Positions 1 through 9,101 are shown, numbered from the stretch's first letter. The stretch: DNA of 41,450 nucleotides from Dehalococcoidia bacterium (GCA_025361145.1 JANYAV010000021.1:1-41450), one strand, 5' to 3'. The notes: generated by a model not told the origin, from the sequence alone. Numbers and translations are program-made.

Positions 1-162
1 AATCGTAACCTGATGGAATATCTAATCTGGTATAATACGGAAAAGCCTCATCGCGGTATCGGGAAATTACCACCTTTAAAATATTATCTAAATAATTTCT
101 TTAAGCCCAAACAAAAGTCCGATATGTTATGGACGCTTACAATAGGTTGCCGATACAGCTAA
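1..162 (+). CDS. IS transposase, C-terminal fragment (rve-type integrase core), 5' end outside window
   Basis: The frame is open from the first base and ends with TAA at 160-162, giving 53 residues. The segment WYNTEKPHRGIGKLPPLKYY matches the end of DDE integrase-core transposases (IS3/IS481-like), where a YN..RPH..lG...P.. signature follows the catalytic Glu. The DDE residues themselves lie upstream of the window, so the family cannot be fixed and I cannot tell whether the element is intact. The tRNA gene begins 27 bases after the stop, so the IS end must lie within that gap if the element is complete. No terminal inverted repeat could be identified from one end only. Confidence 0.7.
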   Translation, partial: NRNLMEYLIWYNTEKPHRGIGKLPPLKYYLNNFFKPKQKSDMLWTLTIGCRYS

Positions 163-188
163 AGTATGATAACATATCAAAGGATAGT

Positions 189-265
189 CGGGATGTAGCG
201 CAGCCTGGTAGCGCACTTGTATGGGGTACAAGTGGTCGGCGGTTCAAATCCGCCCATCCCGACCA
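189..265 (+). tRNA. tRNA-Pro (anticodon GGG), CCA encoded
   Basis: A full cloverleaf can be drawn. The acceptor stem is 189-195 with 255-261 (7 bp). The D arm is 198-201 with 211-214. The anticodon stem is 216-220 with 228-232 around a 7-base loop whose positions 223-225 are GGG. The T arm is 238-242 with 250-254 around TTCAAAT. The gene ends in ACCA, so the CCA tail is encoded. GGG reads CCC/CCU proline codons. It stands alone, downstream of the transposase fragment. Confidence 0.96.
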
Positions 266-480
266 TTTTTAACCTCAAATCGGACCCACCAAAAACCGCT
301 TCAAATGAAGTAAAATCATTTGATAAGCGTTTTATTTACAACATATCCTTGTCGCTTTGAGTGGCTTCGCATTTTGTTTAACCTTCAAGAAAAAGGGTTG
401 ATATCACCGAATGTGAACGGGATGGCTCTATATTACTATCTGATTAAAGTATTTAAACAAAAAACATTCTGCTAAAAACA

Positions 481-511
481 AGATGCCCGGGAATCTCATT
501 CCCGGGCATCT
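481..511 (-). terminator. Rho-independent terminator of the 3479-532 minus-strand unit
   Basis: A perfect 14-bp stem (481-494 with 498-511) closes on a 3-base loop. Read on the minus strand it follows the stop codon at 532 by about 20 bases and is followed by TGTTTTTAG, a short U-rich tract. This fits intrinsic termination of the amidohydrolase/cupin transcript. The rest of 266-480 holds no convincing gene or RNA. Confidence 0.8.
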
Positions 512-531
512 GTGTAAACCCTTGATTTAAT

Positions 532-1593
532 TTACTTTGATTTCGATTTCTTGACCTTGATATTGTAGAGTTTAGCCGCAGCTCCACCCATAACCAAATC
601 AAGTTCTTTCTTACTGATATTCAATTCCTTCATGTACTCAATACCCTTGGTGATGCCTCCCATCCTGACAGGATAGCAGCTTGAGTAAAAGACATGATCA
701 GCGCCCAATTCTTTAATGGCCAGCTCCAGCTGACCCTTGGTCCAGCGCAGAGGTGAAGTAATATCATGGTAAATATTATTCTTCATGTAGCCTCTGATCT
801 TATCACCAATGATTTCAACACGATCTACGTTCTCGGTTACTCCCTGCTGGGGAGGAGCAAACATATTAGTATAGGCAAAGAAACCTCCGCCAATATGGGT
901 ATATGTAAAGGTCAGATTGGGGAATTGTTCCAGAAGGTCAGAGAAGATTACTCTTCCTAATGAGGTCATTACATCAACGCATCTACCGAAAGATCTTCTT
1001 AAGTTGGTGTATTCGTAGATATGCTGGTAATCAACCGGCATGGGAGTATGATGCACACGTACGGGGATATTCAATTGGCTGATTTTCTTAAAATGGGGGC
1101 GGAAAAGTTCATTATCATGATAAAGAGTGCCGTAATGAGCGGCCATTTCAACACCGCAGCATCCCAGTTCTTTAACGCATCTTTCCAATTCTTTAAGACA
1201 TTCCTTATCCCCATATGGAGGAACAATGGCCAATGCTACGTAACGATCCGGATGCTTCTTAACAACTTCATGCAACATGTTGTTAACTTTTTTACAGGTT
1301 TCCAGATCGAGCCATTCTTCCCAGATAGGTAAGCTTAAAACAGAGATATCTACACCGGCTTTGTCCATGTATTCCAGGCGGGCATCGGGATCACACATCA
1401 GCTCATCAAAGTTCAAAATGTCATAGCCCTTTGGTTTAGCCAGAACGACCTGTTTCTCTGTTTTGCCGGGGATGTTTACCACCGAAATATTTTCTCCGAA
1501 GATGCGAGGGCACGAACGGAAAAAAGAATTCATCAAAGCCTCGTCCCTGAAGAAATTTTCGGGCATCCACATGTTGTTTAAATCGATAATCAT
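532..1593 (-). CDS. Amidohydrolase-2 family protein with replaced metal ligands
   Basis: The 353-residue protein has the length and layout of the amidohydrolase-2 family (ACMSD, gamma-resorcylate decarboxylase, LigJ-type enzymes). An IID strand opens the barrel, IPVRVHH lies at 176-182, THIGGGFFAYTN at 232-243 and a final YSSCYP motif at 303-308. In active members the first strand carries HxH or ExH and the last motif carries Asp (SDYP type). Here these are N6/M8 and C306, while H181/H182 and H233 remain. The canonical mononuclear metal site is therefore probably absent. It may be a pseudo-enzyme, a binding protein, or use other chemistry. The ATG start has GAGGAG upstream. It is last in the unit after the cupin (45-base gap) and before the terminator at 481-511. 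Confidence 0.85.
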   Translation of the reverse strand: MIIDLNNMWMPENFFRDEALMNSFFRSCPRIFGENISVVNIPGKTEKQVVLAKPKGYDILNFDELMCDPDARLEYMDKAGVDISVLSLPIWEEWLDLETCKKVNNMLHEVVKKHPDRYVALAIVPPYGDKECLKELERCVKELGCCGVEMAAHYGTLYHDNELFRPHFKKISQLNIPVRVHHTPMPVDYQHIYEYTNLRRSFGRCVDVMTSLGRVIFSDLLEQFPNLTFTYTHIGGGFFAYTNMFAPPQQGVTENVDRVEIIGDKIRGYMKNNIYHDITSPLRWTKGQLELAIKELGADHVFYSSCYPVRMGGITKGIEYMKELNISKKELDLVMGGAAAKLYNIKVKKSKSK

Positions 1594-1638
1594 ACTAAAA
1601 CTCCTCTATTTTTATTTTCACACTAATTAATATTAAAT

Positions 1639-2160
1639 TTATCCCTGGATACCTTGAATAGATGGATTAGCCAAACATTGAGGGCAATCTACCGTTTTCG
1701 GTCGCATTTCGCCAGCTTCCAAAGCAAAGATTACCAGTAATAAAGGTTTTTTAACATTCCGGTAGATCAATGGCATATGAGGGATCCCCGGGGGTATCCA
1801 GATCAAGGAAGAGGTGTTGAAACTGATCTTATCGGCATCCTTACCTTCTCCCATCCATAATTCAACATCGGCTCCCAGGTCATTTGGATCGTCCTTATTA
1901 GTGCCTAAGAAGAGAAATATCTCCTCCAAATCATGTTTGTGCGGCGGTTTTTCTACGGTAGCACCCATGGCGGTGTCTTTCCATATCCACAAGTGTTCCA
2001 CCATGTGAGTGACCCCAGCGATAGGCTTGCTATTCTCCATCCACATAAAAGGCGGAGCAGTGCGGCTATTTTCGACTGTGGACCAGGCGGACACAGCTAC
2101 ATTGTGTTTAGAGCGTGTAGGTTCTCTAACGATATACTGTTCGTATTTTGATACTGCCAA
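1639..2160 (-). CDS. Cupin-domain protein
   Basis: The 173-residue protein contains both cupin motifs. Motif 1 is PPHKHDLEEIFLFLG (H-x-H-x3-E pattern) and motif 2 is IPPGIPHMPL, so a single metal-binding cupin barrel is expected with three His and one Glu as ligands. The start is TTG, seven bases after AGGAGG; there is no better ATG. It lies between two amidohydrolase genes in the same orientation. The family includes dioxygenases, isomerases, hydrolases and decarboxylases. In this anaerobic context an oxygenase role is unlikely, and an isomerase, hydrolase or small-molecule binding role is more plausible. The substrate is unknown. Confidence 0.85.
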   Translation of the reverse strand: MAVSKYEQYIVREPTRSKHNVAVSAWSTVENSRTAPPFMWMENSKPIAGVTHMVEHLWIWKDTAMGATVEKPPHKHDLEEIFLFLGTNKDDPNDLGADVELWMGEGKDADKISFNTSSLIWIPPGIPHMPLIYRNVKKPLLLVIFALEAGEMRPKTVDCPQCLANPSIQGIQG

Positions 2161-2231
2161 TATTTGCCTCCTATAAAATTAAATATTAGTTAATTTTTAG
2201 TACTAAAAAACAATGCCAAGATTTAGATGGA

Positions 2232-3479
2232 TTAAGAATTCCTACGATCTATCTTAACCTGACCTTCCATCATCACTATCTTGATCTTTTCCGGATTTCG
2301 CAAGATCTTGATATCAGCCAGAGGATCTCCGTCTACGACGAGAATGTCTGCTAATTTGCCGGGCTCTATAGTGCCTATTTTATCACCCATAAAGCAGGCT
2401 AAACCTCCGTTTTTGGTAGCCGCAACAATAGCCTCCATGGGCGTAAAATCAGCATAATTAACCAGCAACTCGAGCTCAACGGCGGAACCCCCATATTTTT
2501 GAACCAGACTTTCGCCTCCGCTATCAGTACCCGTGGCGACAATACCCCCGGCTTTGCGAATCTTTTTAAAGGCTTTAGATGAAAGTTCGAGCTGCATCTT
2601 GCCGCGTTCAATTTCATTTGCTCTACCGGTTTCAGCGCCAAAATCAGTGGGGGATTTATAGACAGTTAGAGTTGATACAAAAATAATGCCCTTCTTATTG
2701 GCCATTTCCGTCATTTCTTCATCAACACCAACAGCATGGTCAACGGTTTTGACGCCGGCGGTAATTGCCGATTTGGAAACCTTAGCGCAATCACAATGGA
2801 TTGTAACAAATTTATCATTTTGAGCGGCAGTTTGGATAATCGCCTGTAATTCATCCGGATGGAAGTAGGAATTCCGGCGAGTCCAGAGTTTGATAAAATC
2901 AGCTCCGCGATTTAAGACATAGCGAGTGCCTCTGATACATTGATCAACCCCATCGCAAATAAGAGCCTGGCCTCCGGCTTCACCAATAATATCACTGGTA
3001 CGGCCATCAACATATTCCTGGGGCATGAAATTGAACGGAGTACCCAGAGAATTTTGAATCATTAAACCGGAACCGATAATACGAGGCACATTATTTAAAG
3101 TACCCTCAGCAGCTGACTGCTTTATATATAATCCATTCATTCCACCGCAATCTTTTACTGTAGTAAAACCGCAAGACAGAAAGTATTGTGCATCAAAAAC
3201 CGCTTTAATTAACCCAACTTCTCGAGGATGAGTCAGACGATCCATCACTCCATGCTCAAATTTAGATCCAAAAAAATGCGCGTGAGAATCAATCATCCCA
3301 GGCATCACCGTTTTACCGGTTGCATCAATAATTTCTGCCTCAGGGGGAATTGGGATATTCTTACCTACGGCTTTGATTTTGTTGTTTTCAATTATTATGG
3401 TAGCATTTTCAACAACTGCCCCTCCATTTCCATCGATGAGTCTGCCACCTGTGATAGCTTTTATTTTTAAATTAGCCAT
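2232..3479 (-). CDS. Metal-dependent amidohydrolase (imidazolonepropionase/prolidase-like)
   Basis: The 415-residue protein has the complete metal set of a binuclear amidohydrolase: MPGMIDSHAHF gives H66 and H68, ADFIKLW gives K197 (likely carboxylated), TIHCD gives H228, VDHAV gives H248 and GTDSGG gives D319. The C-terminal GTIEPGKLADILV strand is typical of the urease/imidazolonepropionase branch. It probably hydrolyses a cyclic amide, lactone or peptide-like bond in the cytoplasm; no signal peptide is visible. The ATG is preceded by GGAGG. It heads the three-gene unit running to 532, and its neighbour at 532-1593 is a distant relative that has lost these ligands. The substrate cannot be named from sequence. 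Confidence 0.9.
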   Translation of the reverse strand: MANLKIKAITGGRLIDGNGGAVVENATIIIENNKIKAVGKNIPIPPEAEIIDATGKTVMPGMIDSHAHFFGSKFEHGVMDRLTHPREVGLIKAVFDAQYFLSCGFTTVKDCGGMNGLYIKQSAAEGTLNNVPRIIGSGLMIQNSLGTPFNFMPQEYVDGRTSDIIGEAGGQALICDGVDQCIRGTRYVLNRGADFIKLWTRRNSYFHPDELQAIIQTAAQNDKFVTIHCDCAKVSKSAITAGVKTVDHAVGVDEEMTEMANKKGIIFVSTLTVYKSPTDFGAETGRANEIERGKMQLELSSKAFKKIRKAGGIVATGTDSGGESLVQKYGGSAVELELLVNYADFTPMEAIVAATKNGGLACFMGDKIGTIEPGKLADILVVDGDPLADIKILRNPEKIKIVMMEGQVKIDRRNS

Positions 3480-3616
3480 GTATTTCCTCCTATACCTGAT
3501 AAAGATCCAGCAAGATATATTTTATAATCCCTGACACAATCCTATAACCAAGATAACATTAACAATCTTGTACTGTTTTAGCTACTTAGTTACTATTATT
3601 TATTTTGTAGTTATCT

Positions 3617-4273
3617 TTACAACTCTATTTCTTTAAGATCTTTGGCAATTATCAATTTGGGTTCTGTGGATGCTTGGACCTCTACAGGGGTTAGACCTGG
3701 GGCTACCTCTTTCAATAAAAGTCCTTGCGGTGTGACTTCAATAACTGCCATATCAGTAAAGATAGTATGAACTACTTTGGAAGCAGTAATCGGATAAGAG
3801 CAATTTTTCACTATTTTGGGTTTTCCGTCCTTGGTAGTGTGAGACATGGCAATGAACAATTTCTCAACTCCAGTGGCCACATCCATTGCTCCTCCAATCC
3901 TCCCCACTCCTCTCTCAGGCACCATCCAATTAGCAACATCGCCTTGTTCGGAGACCTCGAGAGCTCCCAGTACCCCAATGGCGATATGCCCACCTCTGAG
4001 CATGACAAAGGCTTCAGCTTGATCAACAATGGCAGCACCAGGCAAGAGGGTTACAAACTCCCCTCCGCTATTAACAAGCTGAGAGTCTTCCTCTCCTGGC
4101 TTAGCACGGGGTCCATAACCTAAAAGCCCATTTTCACTTTGGAAAATGACTGTTCTACCCGCAGGAATATAGTTTGAAGTCAAAGTCGGCAATCCAATGC
4201 CCAAGTTGACAAAAGAGTTATCCGGAAATTCTTGAGCTATCCTTTTAGCTATTTGTTCATCGGTTAATCTCAT
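3617..4273 (-). CDS. Class I CoA-transferase, subunit B
   Basis: The 218-residue protein matches the beta subunit of 3-oxoacid/acetoacetate CoA-transferases (ScoB/AtoA type). SENGLLG carries the catalytic Glu (E47), which forms the glutamyl-CoA thioester, and NLGIGLPT sits at 23-30. The ATG overlaps the stop of subunit A by one base (TAATG), so the pair is translationally coupled. It would transfer CoA between an acyl-CoA and a 3-oxo acid in the cytoplasm. With the thiolase just upstream it fits activation and thiolysis of acetoacetate-like products. The exact acceptor (acetoacetate, 3-oxoadipate, glutaconate or a longer diketo acid) cannot be told from sequence. Confidence 0.93.
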   Translation of the reverse strand: MRLTDEQIAKRIAQEFPDNSFVNLGIGLPTLTSNYIPAGRTVIFQSENGLLGYGPRAKPGEEDSQLVNSGGEFVTLLPGAAIVDQAEAFVMLRGGHIAIGVLGALEVSEQGDVANWMVPERGVGRIGGAMDVATGVEKLFIAMSHTTKDGKPKIVKNCSYPITASKVVHTIFTDMAVIEVTPQGLLLKEVAPGLTPVEVQASTEPKLIIAKDLKEIEL

Positions 4274-4956
4274 TAGCTTTCTTTCCTTGGAATCTTAACT
4301 ACTCGATCCACGTAAATTGCTGAGGTTACAATAGCCTCTGGGTCCAATGCTCCGATTTCGACAATCTCATCTACTTCAACTAACACCGTCTTACCGGCAA
4401 TTGCCATAACGGGGTTAAAGTTTCTCTGCGATCTCCAATAAGTTAGATTGCCCATTTTATCAGCTTTATGAGCTCTTATAAAAGAAAAATCAGCCTTTAA
4501 GGGTAATTCCAAAATATAATCCTTATCTCCAATCCTTTTCGCTTCTTTTCCTTCTGCTATAGCTGTTCCCACACCAGTACGAGTATAAAATCCCCCGATT
4601 CCTCCTCCAGCACAGCGCATTCTTTCCATTAAAGTTCCCTGAGGGACTATTTCAAGTTCAACCTCTCCTGCTAGATATTGTGCTTCAAAAGGACTCATCG
4701 GTTTTCGTGACGCAGGTACTGGGGCAGAAGCTATGGCTTTCCGTACTTGTCTGGCTTCAAATAACATGTCCAGATCTACACCACCACATCTATTGGTTAC
4801 CACTGTTAGATTCTTTACGCCTTTATCTCGCAAAGCCCTAATAAGATTAGTTGGCGATCCCGGTTTACCGATAAAACCGCCAAACATTATAGTAGCTCCA
4901 TCGAAAACATCTGCTACCGCTTCTTCGAAACTTTGAACAACTTTATTTATTGACAC
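4273..4956 (-). CDS. Class I CoA-transferase, subunit A
   Basis: The 227-residue protein is the partner of the downstream subunit B. It has the glycine-rich segment MFGGFIGKPGSP near residues 21-32, where acetoacetate CoA-transferases have GGFG..G.P, and the ALRDKGVKNLTVVTN strand that follows. The start is GTG with GGGAGG upstream. About 110 bases with a perfect palindrome (5029-5060) separate it from the thiolase. I infer a heteromeric A2B2 enzyme that activates a keto acid as its CoA ester for the neighbouring thiolase. Divergence in the glycine loop suggests a substrate different from plain acetoacetate, but this is only a hint. Confidence 0.92.
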   Translation of the reverse strand: MSINKVVQSFEEAVADVFDGATIMFGGFIGKPGSPTNLIRALRDKGVKNLTVVTNRCGGVDLDMLFEARQVRKAIASAPVPASRKPMSPFEAQYLAGEVELEIVPQGTLMERMRCAGGGIGGFYTRTGVGTAIAEGKEAKRIGDKDYILELPLKADFSFIRAHKADKMGNLTYWRSQRNFNPVMAIAGKTVLVEVDEIVEIGALDPEAIVTSAIYVDRVVKIPRKES

Positions 4957-5028
4957 ACAAACCTCCCCTGGAATGACACGACCAATACTTTAACCGATCT
5001 ATTTTGTAACTATCTTCAATAAAACACT

Positions 5029-5060
5029 GTCAACAACTCAAAATATTTTGAGTTGTTGAC
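5029..5060 (-). terminator. Perfect 32-bp palindrome between thiolase and CoA-transferase
   Basis: Bases 5029-5044 are the exact reverse complement of 5045-5060. On the minus strand it begins 7 bases past the thiolase stop and is followed by GTGTTTTATTG, so a hairpin terminator or attenuator is the simplest reading. Its lower end also contains TTGACA on the minus strand, so it may instead be an operator overlapping a promoter for the CoA-transferase genes. The -10 partner is weak (TACAAA at 19 bases). Confidence 0.6.
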
Positions 5061-5067
5061 ATCACGA

Positions 5068-6330
5068 TTAATATTTTTCCACAACAGCCGCGATACCTAG
5101 GCCTCCACCTCCGCAGATGGTCTCCAAACCGAATTTGGCTTTGCGTCGTCGCATTTCATGCAGCAAAGTAACCATACGCATGGTACCAGTAGCTGCAATA
5201 GGATGACCCAGAGAAATCCCCGATCCGTTTACATTTAATTTGGCATCATATTCAGCTTCCGCAATCCCCATCAACCTGGCATCAGCCAACATCTGACAAG
5301 CAAATGCTTCCTGAATTTCTATAAGCTCCATATCCTTGATAGTCAAACCTACCTTTCCAAGGGCTTTATTCACAGCGGCAGGAACAGACGGATAGGTTAG
5401 AGTCGGATCAGACCCGGCTACTGCAAAAGATCTGATATAAGCCATAGGCTGAAGATTCAGTTCCTTAGCTTTGGCAGGAGTTGTAATCACTACGGCGGCT
5501 GCACCATCATTCTCGGTCGATGAATTACCAGCAGTACAAATGCCATCCTTGTATACTGTGGCTAATTTAGCCAGTCCCTGGAGTGAAGTATCTCTTCTGG
5601 GTGTCTCATCTGCGTCGAATACTAAAGTCTCTTTGCCTTTCTGCGGCATCTCTACTGGAACAATCTCTTCCTTAAATATACCGGAATCCATGGCTTTAAT
5701 AGCTTTCTGGTGACTGCGTACTGACCATTGATCGGCTTCCTGTCTTGTAATACCTTCCTTTTTCGCTGCAGCTTCCGCCCAGCTCATCATAGAGTTCAAT
5801 TCGCCGAATCTATCAATAGGTTGAGACATTACCCTGGCTCTTTGAATGCGGTCAAAAATAGGCATACCCCACATCGAAAGGCTGCCGTGTCCTCTGGGCA
5901 TAAATCCCCACTTGGGGTCGTTTTGACCACCGATACCCCACCTTATTTGTCCGGGGAGGTAAAACTCGGCGTTGCTCATAGTGTCAATGCCTCCGGCAAC
6001 CACAATATCGGCATTTTCACTCATTATTTTCATGGCAGCGAAGCAGATTGAGTCTAACCCAGAACAGCAACGCCGGTCTAGGGTTACTCCCGGGATTTCA
6101 ACCGGCCATCCAGCTTGCAACAAAGACATTCGAGCGATATTAACATATTCCCCACTTTGGTAAGCTTGACCCATAATCACGTCATCAACACTAGCAGGTT
6201 TTACGCCTGCTCTTTTAACAACTTCATTCAGAACCAAAGCCCCCAAATTATAGGCTGGGATATCTCGTAAAGTTCCCCCAAAACGGCCAATAGGAGTCCG
6301 CACTGCGCCAACAATTACTACTTCCCTCAT
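5068..6330 (-). CDS. Thiolase (acetyl-CoA acyltransferase), catalytically complete
   Basis: The 420-residue protein is a degradative/biosynthetic-type thiolase. VVIVGAVRTPIGRFGG is at the N terminus, the nucleophile C88 is in RRCCSG, H376 is in GHPIAATG, and the second cysteine C406 is in ICGGGGLG. The usual NEAFA motif reads QEAFA, a mild change. It would cleave a 3-oxoacyl-CoA with CoA to acetyl-CoA plus a shortened acyl-CoA. The ATG is preceded by AGGAG. It lies between the molybdoenzyme operon and the CoA-transferase, all on the minus strand, so it is the natural last step after CoA activation. It is about 25 residues longer than the commonest thiolases. Confidence 0.93.
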   Translation of the reverse strand: MREVVIVGAVRTPIGRFGGTLRDIPAYNLGALVLNEVVKRAGVKPASVDDVIMGQAYQSGEYVNIARMSLLQAGWPVEIPGVTLDRRCCSGLDSICFAAMKIMSENADIVVAGGIDTMSNAEFYLPGQIRWGIGGQNDPKWGFMPRGHGSLSMWGMPIFDRIQRARVMSQPIDRFGELNSMMSWAEAAAKKEGITRQEADQWSVRSHQKAIKAMDSGIFKEEIVPVEMPQKGKETLVFDADETPRRDTSLQGLAKLATVYKDGICTAGNSSTENDGAAAVVITTPAKAKELNLQPMAYIRSFAVAGSDPTLTYPSVPAAVNKALGKVGLTIKDMELIEIQEAFACQMLADARLMGIAEAEYDAKLNVNGSGISLGHPIAATGTMRMVTLLHEMRRRKAKFGLETICGGGGLGIAAVVEKY

Positions 6331-6458
6331 AAATATTGCTCCTTATTTTATTCACTGGCTTTTATTCAATTTATCTACTCAAAAAGAATCTAAATTATAA
6401 TTGTTTGACTCTAATATTTTAGAATAGATCTACGACAAAATCAAAAATTTGAACAAGA

Positions 6459-9080
6459 TTATTCTATGACCCAGCCGTTAAAATCTAACCCTGAAGCGGG
6501 ATCATATTTTCTCTGAAAAGGCTCCGGATACTTTTCCTGCCATGACTGCATCTCAGACTCAGTTAGTTGTTGCACTTCTACCAAGAATCCGCTGGTAGCT
6601 TCTCCAACACAATTTTTTGAGATAATCCCGTCCGGTGAAATCAAATCGATAGCTCCACCCCGATCCAACTTCTCAGGAATGATGAAATCGCACCTGGAGC
6701 CATGATCGACATATACCACACCAGGCATAATTCTTTCCCAAACAATAGCCCCACATAAAACTATGCCCCGTTGGTTGTAGGTTTTAACAATATCACCGTT
6801 CTTGATATTCCTCTTGGAAGCGTCAGAAGGATGTATCCACAAAGGCTCATAAAGGTAACCATCCCAGCCTTTAACCTTGCAAGTCATGACTTCCCTAGTC
6901 CAGGAGATATCATCGCACTGAGCGTGTACTCTCCACCTGCCGTGATTGGACATCATCAGCAAAGGATATTCCTTCGACCTTTCACTGGAAAGCCTTTCGG
7001 AATGCGTTTCGCTATTTTCTACCCAGTGAGGTATCGGTGGCCTTTCTTGATCATCCGGGAAGTATTTAGCCAATCGTTCAGAGTAGAATTCCAGTTTACC
7101 CGATGGGGTGGATAACGGATTAGCCACAGGATCTTTATAGAATTTTATCAGACCCGCGGGATCACTCTCCCAATCTTTATCAATAGGAAAAACAAAGTAT
7201 TCCTTTTCTTTGAACTGTTCCCAGGTGGTAAAATCCCCCAAACCCATCACGTTAAACACAGATTTCTCTAAATCCTCAGTAGTTTCGCCTTCAGTGACCT
7301 CTTCTAAAAGGTCGAATTGTTTAGCGATTTCACAGACAACCTCAAAGTCACTCTTCGATTCTCCGATAGCTGGTATTGCTTGTTTTTGCAGCTGTACACT
7401 CTGAAACTGAACGCCCTCTCTAGTATTAGTCACTATATCTTCCACTTCAAAGGTAGTGCTTACTGGCAAAATAATATCGGCCAACACGCAATCATTCTCC
7501 ATCCAGGGATGCTGGACAACGATGCATTCAACCTTCGAATTTTTCATGGCTTCCACTGTTTCAAACCCGCCATTCCAACAAGTAGTGCGACAAGGAGAAT
7601 CAGTCCAGATCATATGTATCTCGGTCCCGCCCTCTTCCTTAGGGATAGGATACTGATATTTTTTAAATTGGTCTTCAACTGTGGTCATAATAGCCCCGCT
7701 TCCATAAAAGGTCACGGGTGGATTCGGGATAACCTTATGAAGTAGCGTTTTTGGAATGATTTGCCTTGATCCATTAGTAGCTGTTACATTAGCAGGTTTG
7801 CGTATTCGATCACTTAAGATCGGGTTAAAGCATGAACGTTCTTTAATGCCTGCACTCCGGGGCATGCCACGGTAGGTGATCTGGCATTGATGAACTCCGG
7901 GTTTCCCGAGCCCCTGCATACCCAGTAAGATGCATTCCAGTCTGGCCGGCTCATGAGAATACGCTCCGCGGATGTAAGAACCGCCGAAGTAATGAGCGAT
8001 AGAAACAATCTTTTTTGCCCAATCCCTGGCCAAGGCTTTAATAGTTCTTGACGGTACGCCGCATTTCGCAGAAGCCCAGGCTGGAGTTTTAGCGATGCCA
8101 TCTTTATCTTCACCCATGACATAAGCTTTAACCTTGTCGAAACCTATAGAATGGGTTTCAATGTATTGTTTATCGTAAGTTCCTTCTTTAATCCAGGTAT
8201 AGATAATAGCCAACTGCATAGCAGCATCGGTATTGGGAAGTATGGGAATCCATTTGTCGGCATGTATAGCAGCCCCGTAATTCAGGTCTGGACAAATATA
8301 GATCTGTTTTATGCCAGCTTCTGTCCAGAAAAAGCTGAGACGGCTGGGGAATTGACCTACGAATCCCCAGGGAGTGGTTTCCGGATCACAACCCCAAAAC
8401 AAAACCATATCGCAGTGATCAGTCATGTCTTTAACTGTGTTGTCCCCGGGAGCCATCATGCCTACTGAACCTTCTCCCCAGACGTGTTTTGACCCCCAAT
8501 ACCACCCTTCCCAGCTATCCGGATTACGCTGTTGCAGGGTAAATCCACCTAATCTGTCCAGAAGTAAACTAGCGCAACCGTGAGGTGGATTAATACTCTT
8601 GCATTCACCATGTCCGTCACCCTGATAAAGGAGACCATAAGGACCATAAGCTTTATGTACTCTGCGGATTTCACCCGCAACTAAACGTGAGGCTTCGTCC
8701 CAAGAGATCCTTTTGAACTTACTTTTCCCTCTATTCTCGGTGTGCCTGTCCCCTTCTGGATCCCAATCTACTCTCTTCAAAGGATACAGGATGCGGTTGG
8801 GAGAATAAGCTCGCTTTTTATAAGCTAATGAGAACGGAGCAAGCAAGGTTTTCCAATTTGGCTCAAGGGTTACTCCATTTCTGGAAAATTTCCATGCATT
8901 GAATTGCTCTTTCTCATACTTCCAGTCGTAGTGTAAAGGTCTAATCCGGACTATTTTCCCGTTCTCAACATCAACAGCCGCTGGATTACCCCCTCCCAAC
9001 ACACCACCAAGCCCAAGCGACCGCATATATGTTCTTTCAGTTCCCTGACTAGGTTGAGATTCTTCTTTTTGGTTAGGCAA
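6459..9080 (-). CDS. Molybdopterin oxidoreductase alpha subunit 1, pyrogallol-phloroglucinol transhydroxylase type
   Basis: The 873-residue protein belongs to the DMSO reductase superfamily but lacks the N-terminal CxxC...C iron-sulfur motif, as does the transhydroxylase large subunit (about 875 residues). Residues 186-196, NPDSWEGWYWG, reproduce the transhydroxylase active-site segment. S189 is the expected Mo ligand, D188 the conserved acid and W190 its neighbour; H157 lies 32 residues before the Ser, close to the known spacing. The C-terminal part, from about 720, is the molybdopterin dinucleotide-binding domain. There is no Tat signal, so it should be cytoplasmic. The start is TTG after AAGGAAGG. 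It follows the ferredoxin subunit by 21 bases. It likely rearranges or hydroxylates a polyhydroxybenzene without net redox change, or hydroxylates with water. Resorcinol hydroxylase is the main alternative within the family. Confidence 0.9.
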   Translation of the reverse strand: MPNQKEESQPSQGTERTYMRSLGLGGVLGGGNPAAVDVENGKIVRIRPLHYDWKYEKEQFNAWKFSRNGVTLEPNWKTLLAPFSLAYKKRAYSPNRILYPLKRVDWDPEGDRHTENRGKSKFKRISWDEASRLVAGEIRRVHKAYGPYGLLYQGDGHGECKSINPPHGCASLLLDRLGGFTLQQRNPDSWEGWYWGSKHVWGEGSVGMMAPGDNTVKDMTDHCDMVLFWGCDPETTPWGFVGQFPSRLSFFWTEAGIKQIYICPDLNYGAAIHADKWIPILPNTDAAMQLAIIYTWIKEGTYDKQYIETHSIGFDKVKAYVMGEDKDGIAKTPAWASAKCGVPSRTIKALARDWAKKIVSIAHYFGGSYIRGAYSHEPARLECILLGMQGLGKPGVHQCQITYRGMPRSAGIKERSCFNPILSDRIRKPANVTATNGSRQIIPKTLLHKVIPNPPVTFYGSGAIMTTVEDQFKKYQYPIPKEEGGTEIHMIWTDSPCRTTCWNGGFETVEAMKNSKVECIVVQHPWMENDCVLADIILPVSTTFEVEDIVTNTREGVQFQSVQLQKQAIPAIGESKSDFEVVCEIAKQFDLLEEVTEGETTEDLEKSVFNVMGLGDFTTWEQFKEKEYFVFPIDKDWESDPAGLIKFYKDPVANPLSTPSGKLEFYSERLAKYFPDDQERPPIPHWVENSETHSERLSSERSKEYPLLMMSNHGRWRVHAQCDDISWTREVMTCKVKGWDGYLYEPLWIHPSDASKRNIKNGDIVKTYNQRGIVLCGAIVWERIMPGVVYVDHGSRCDFIIPEKLDRGGAIDLISPDGIISKNCVGEATSGFLVEVQQLTESEMQSWQEKYPEPFQRKYDPASGLDFNGWVIE

Positions 9081-9101
9081 TTCGACACCTTCCTTTAAGG
9101 T

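Noticed and set aside
266-480. Integrase attachment site downstream of the tRNA
   Set aside because: No second copy of the tRNA 3' end and no integrase gene were seen in the window.
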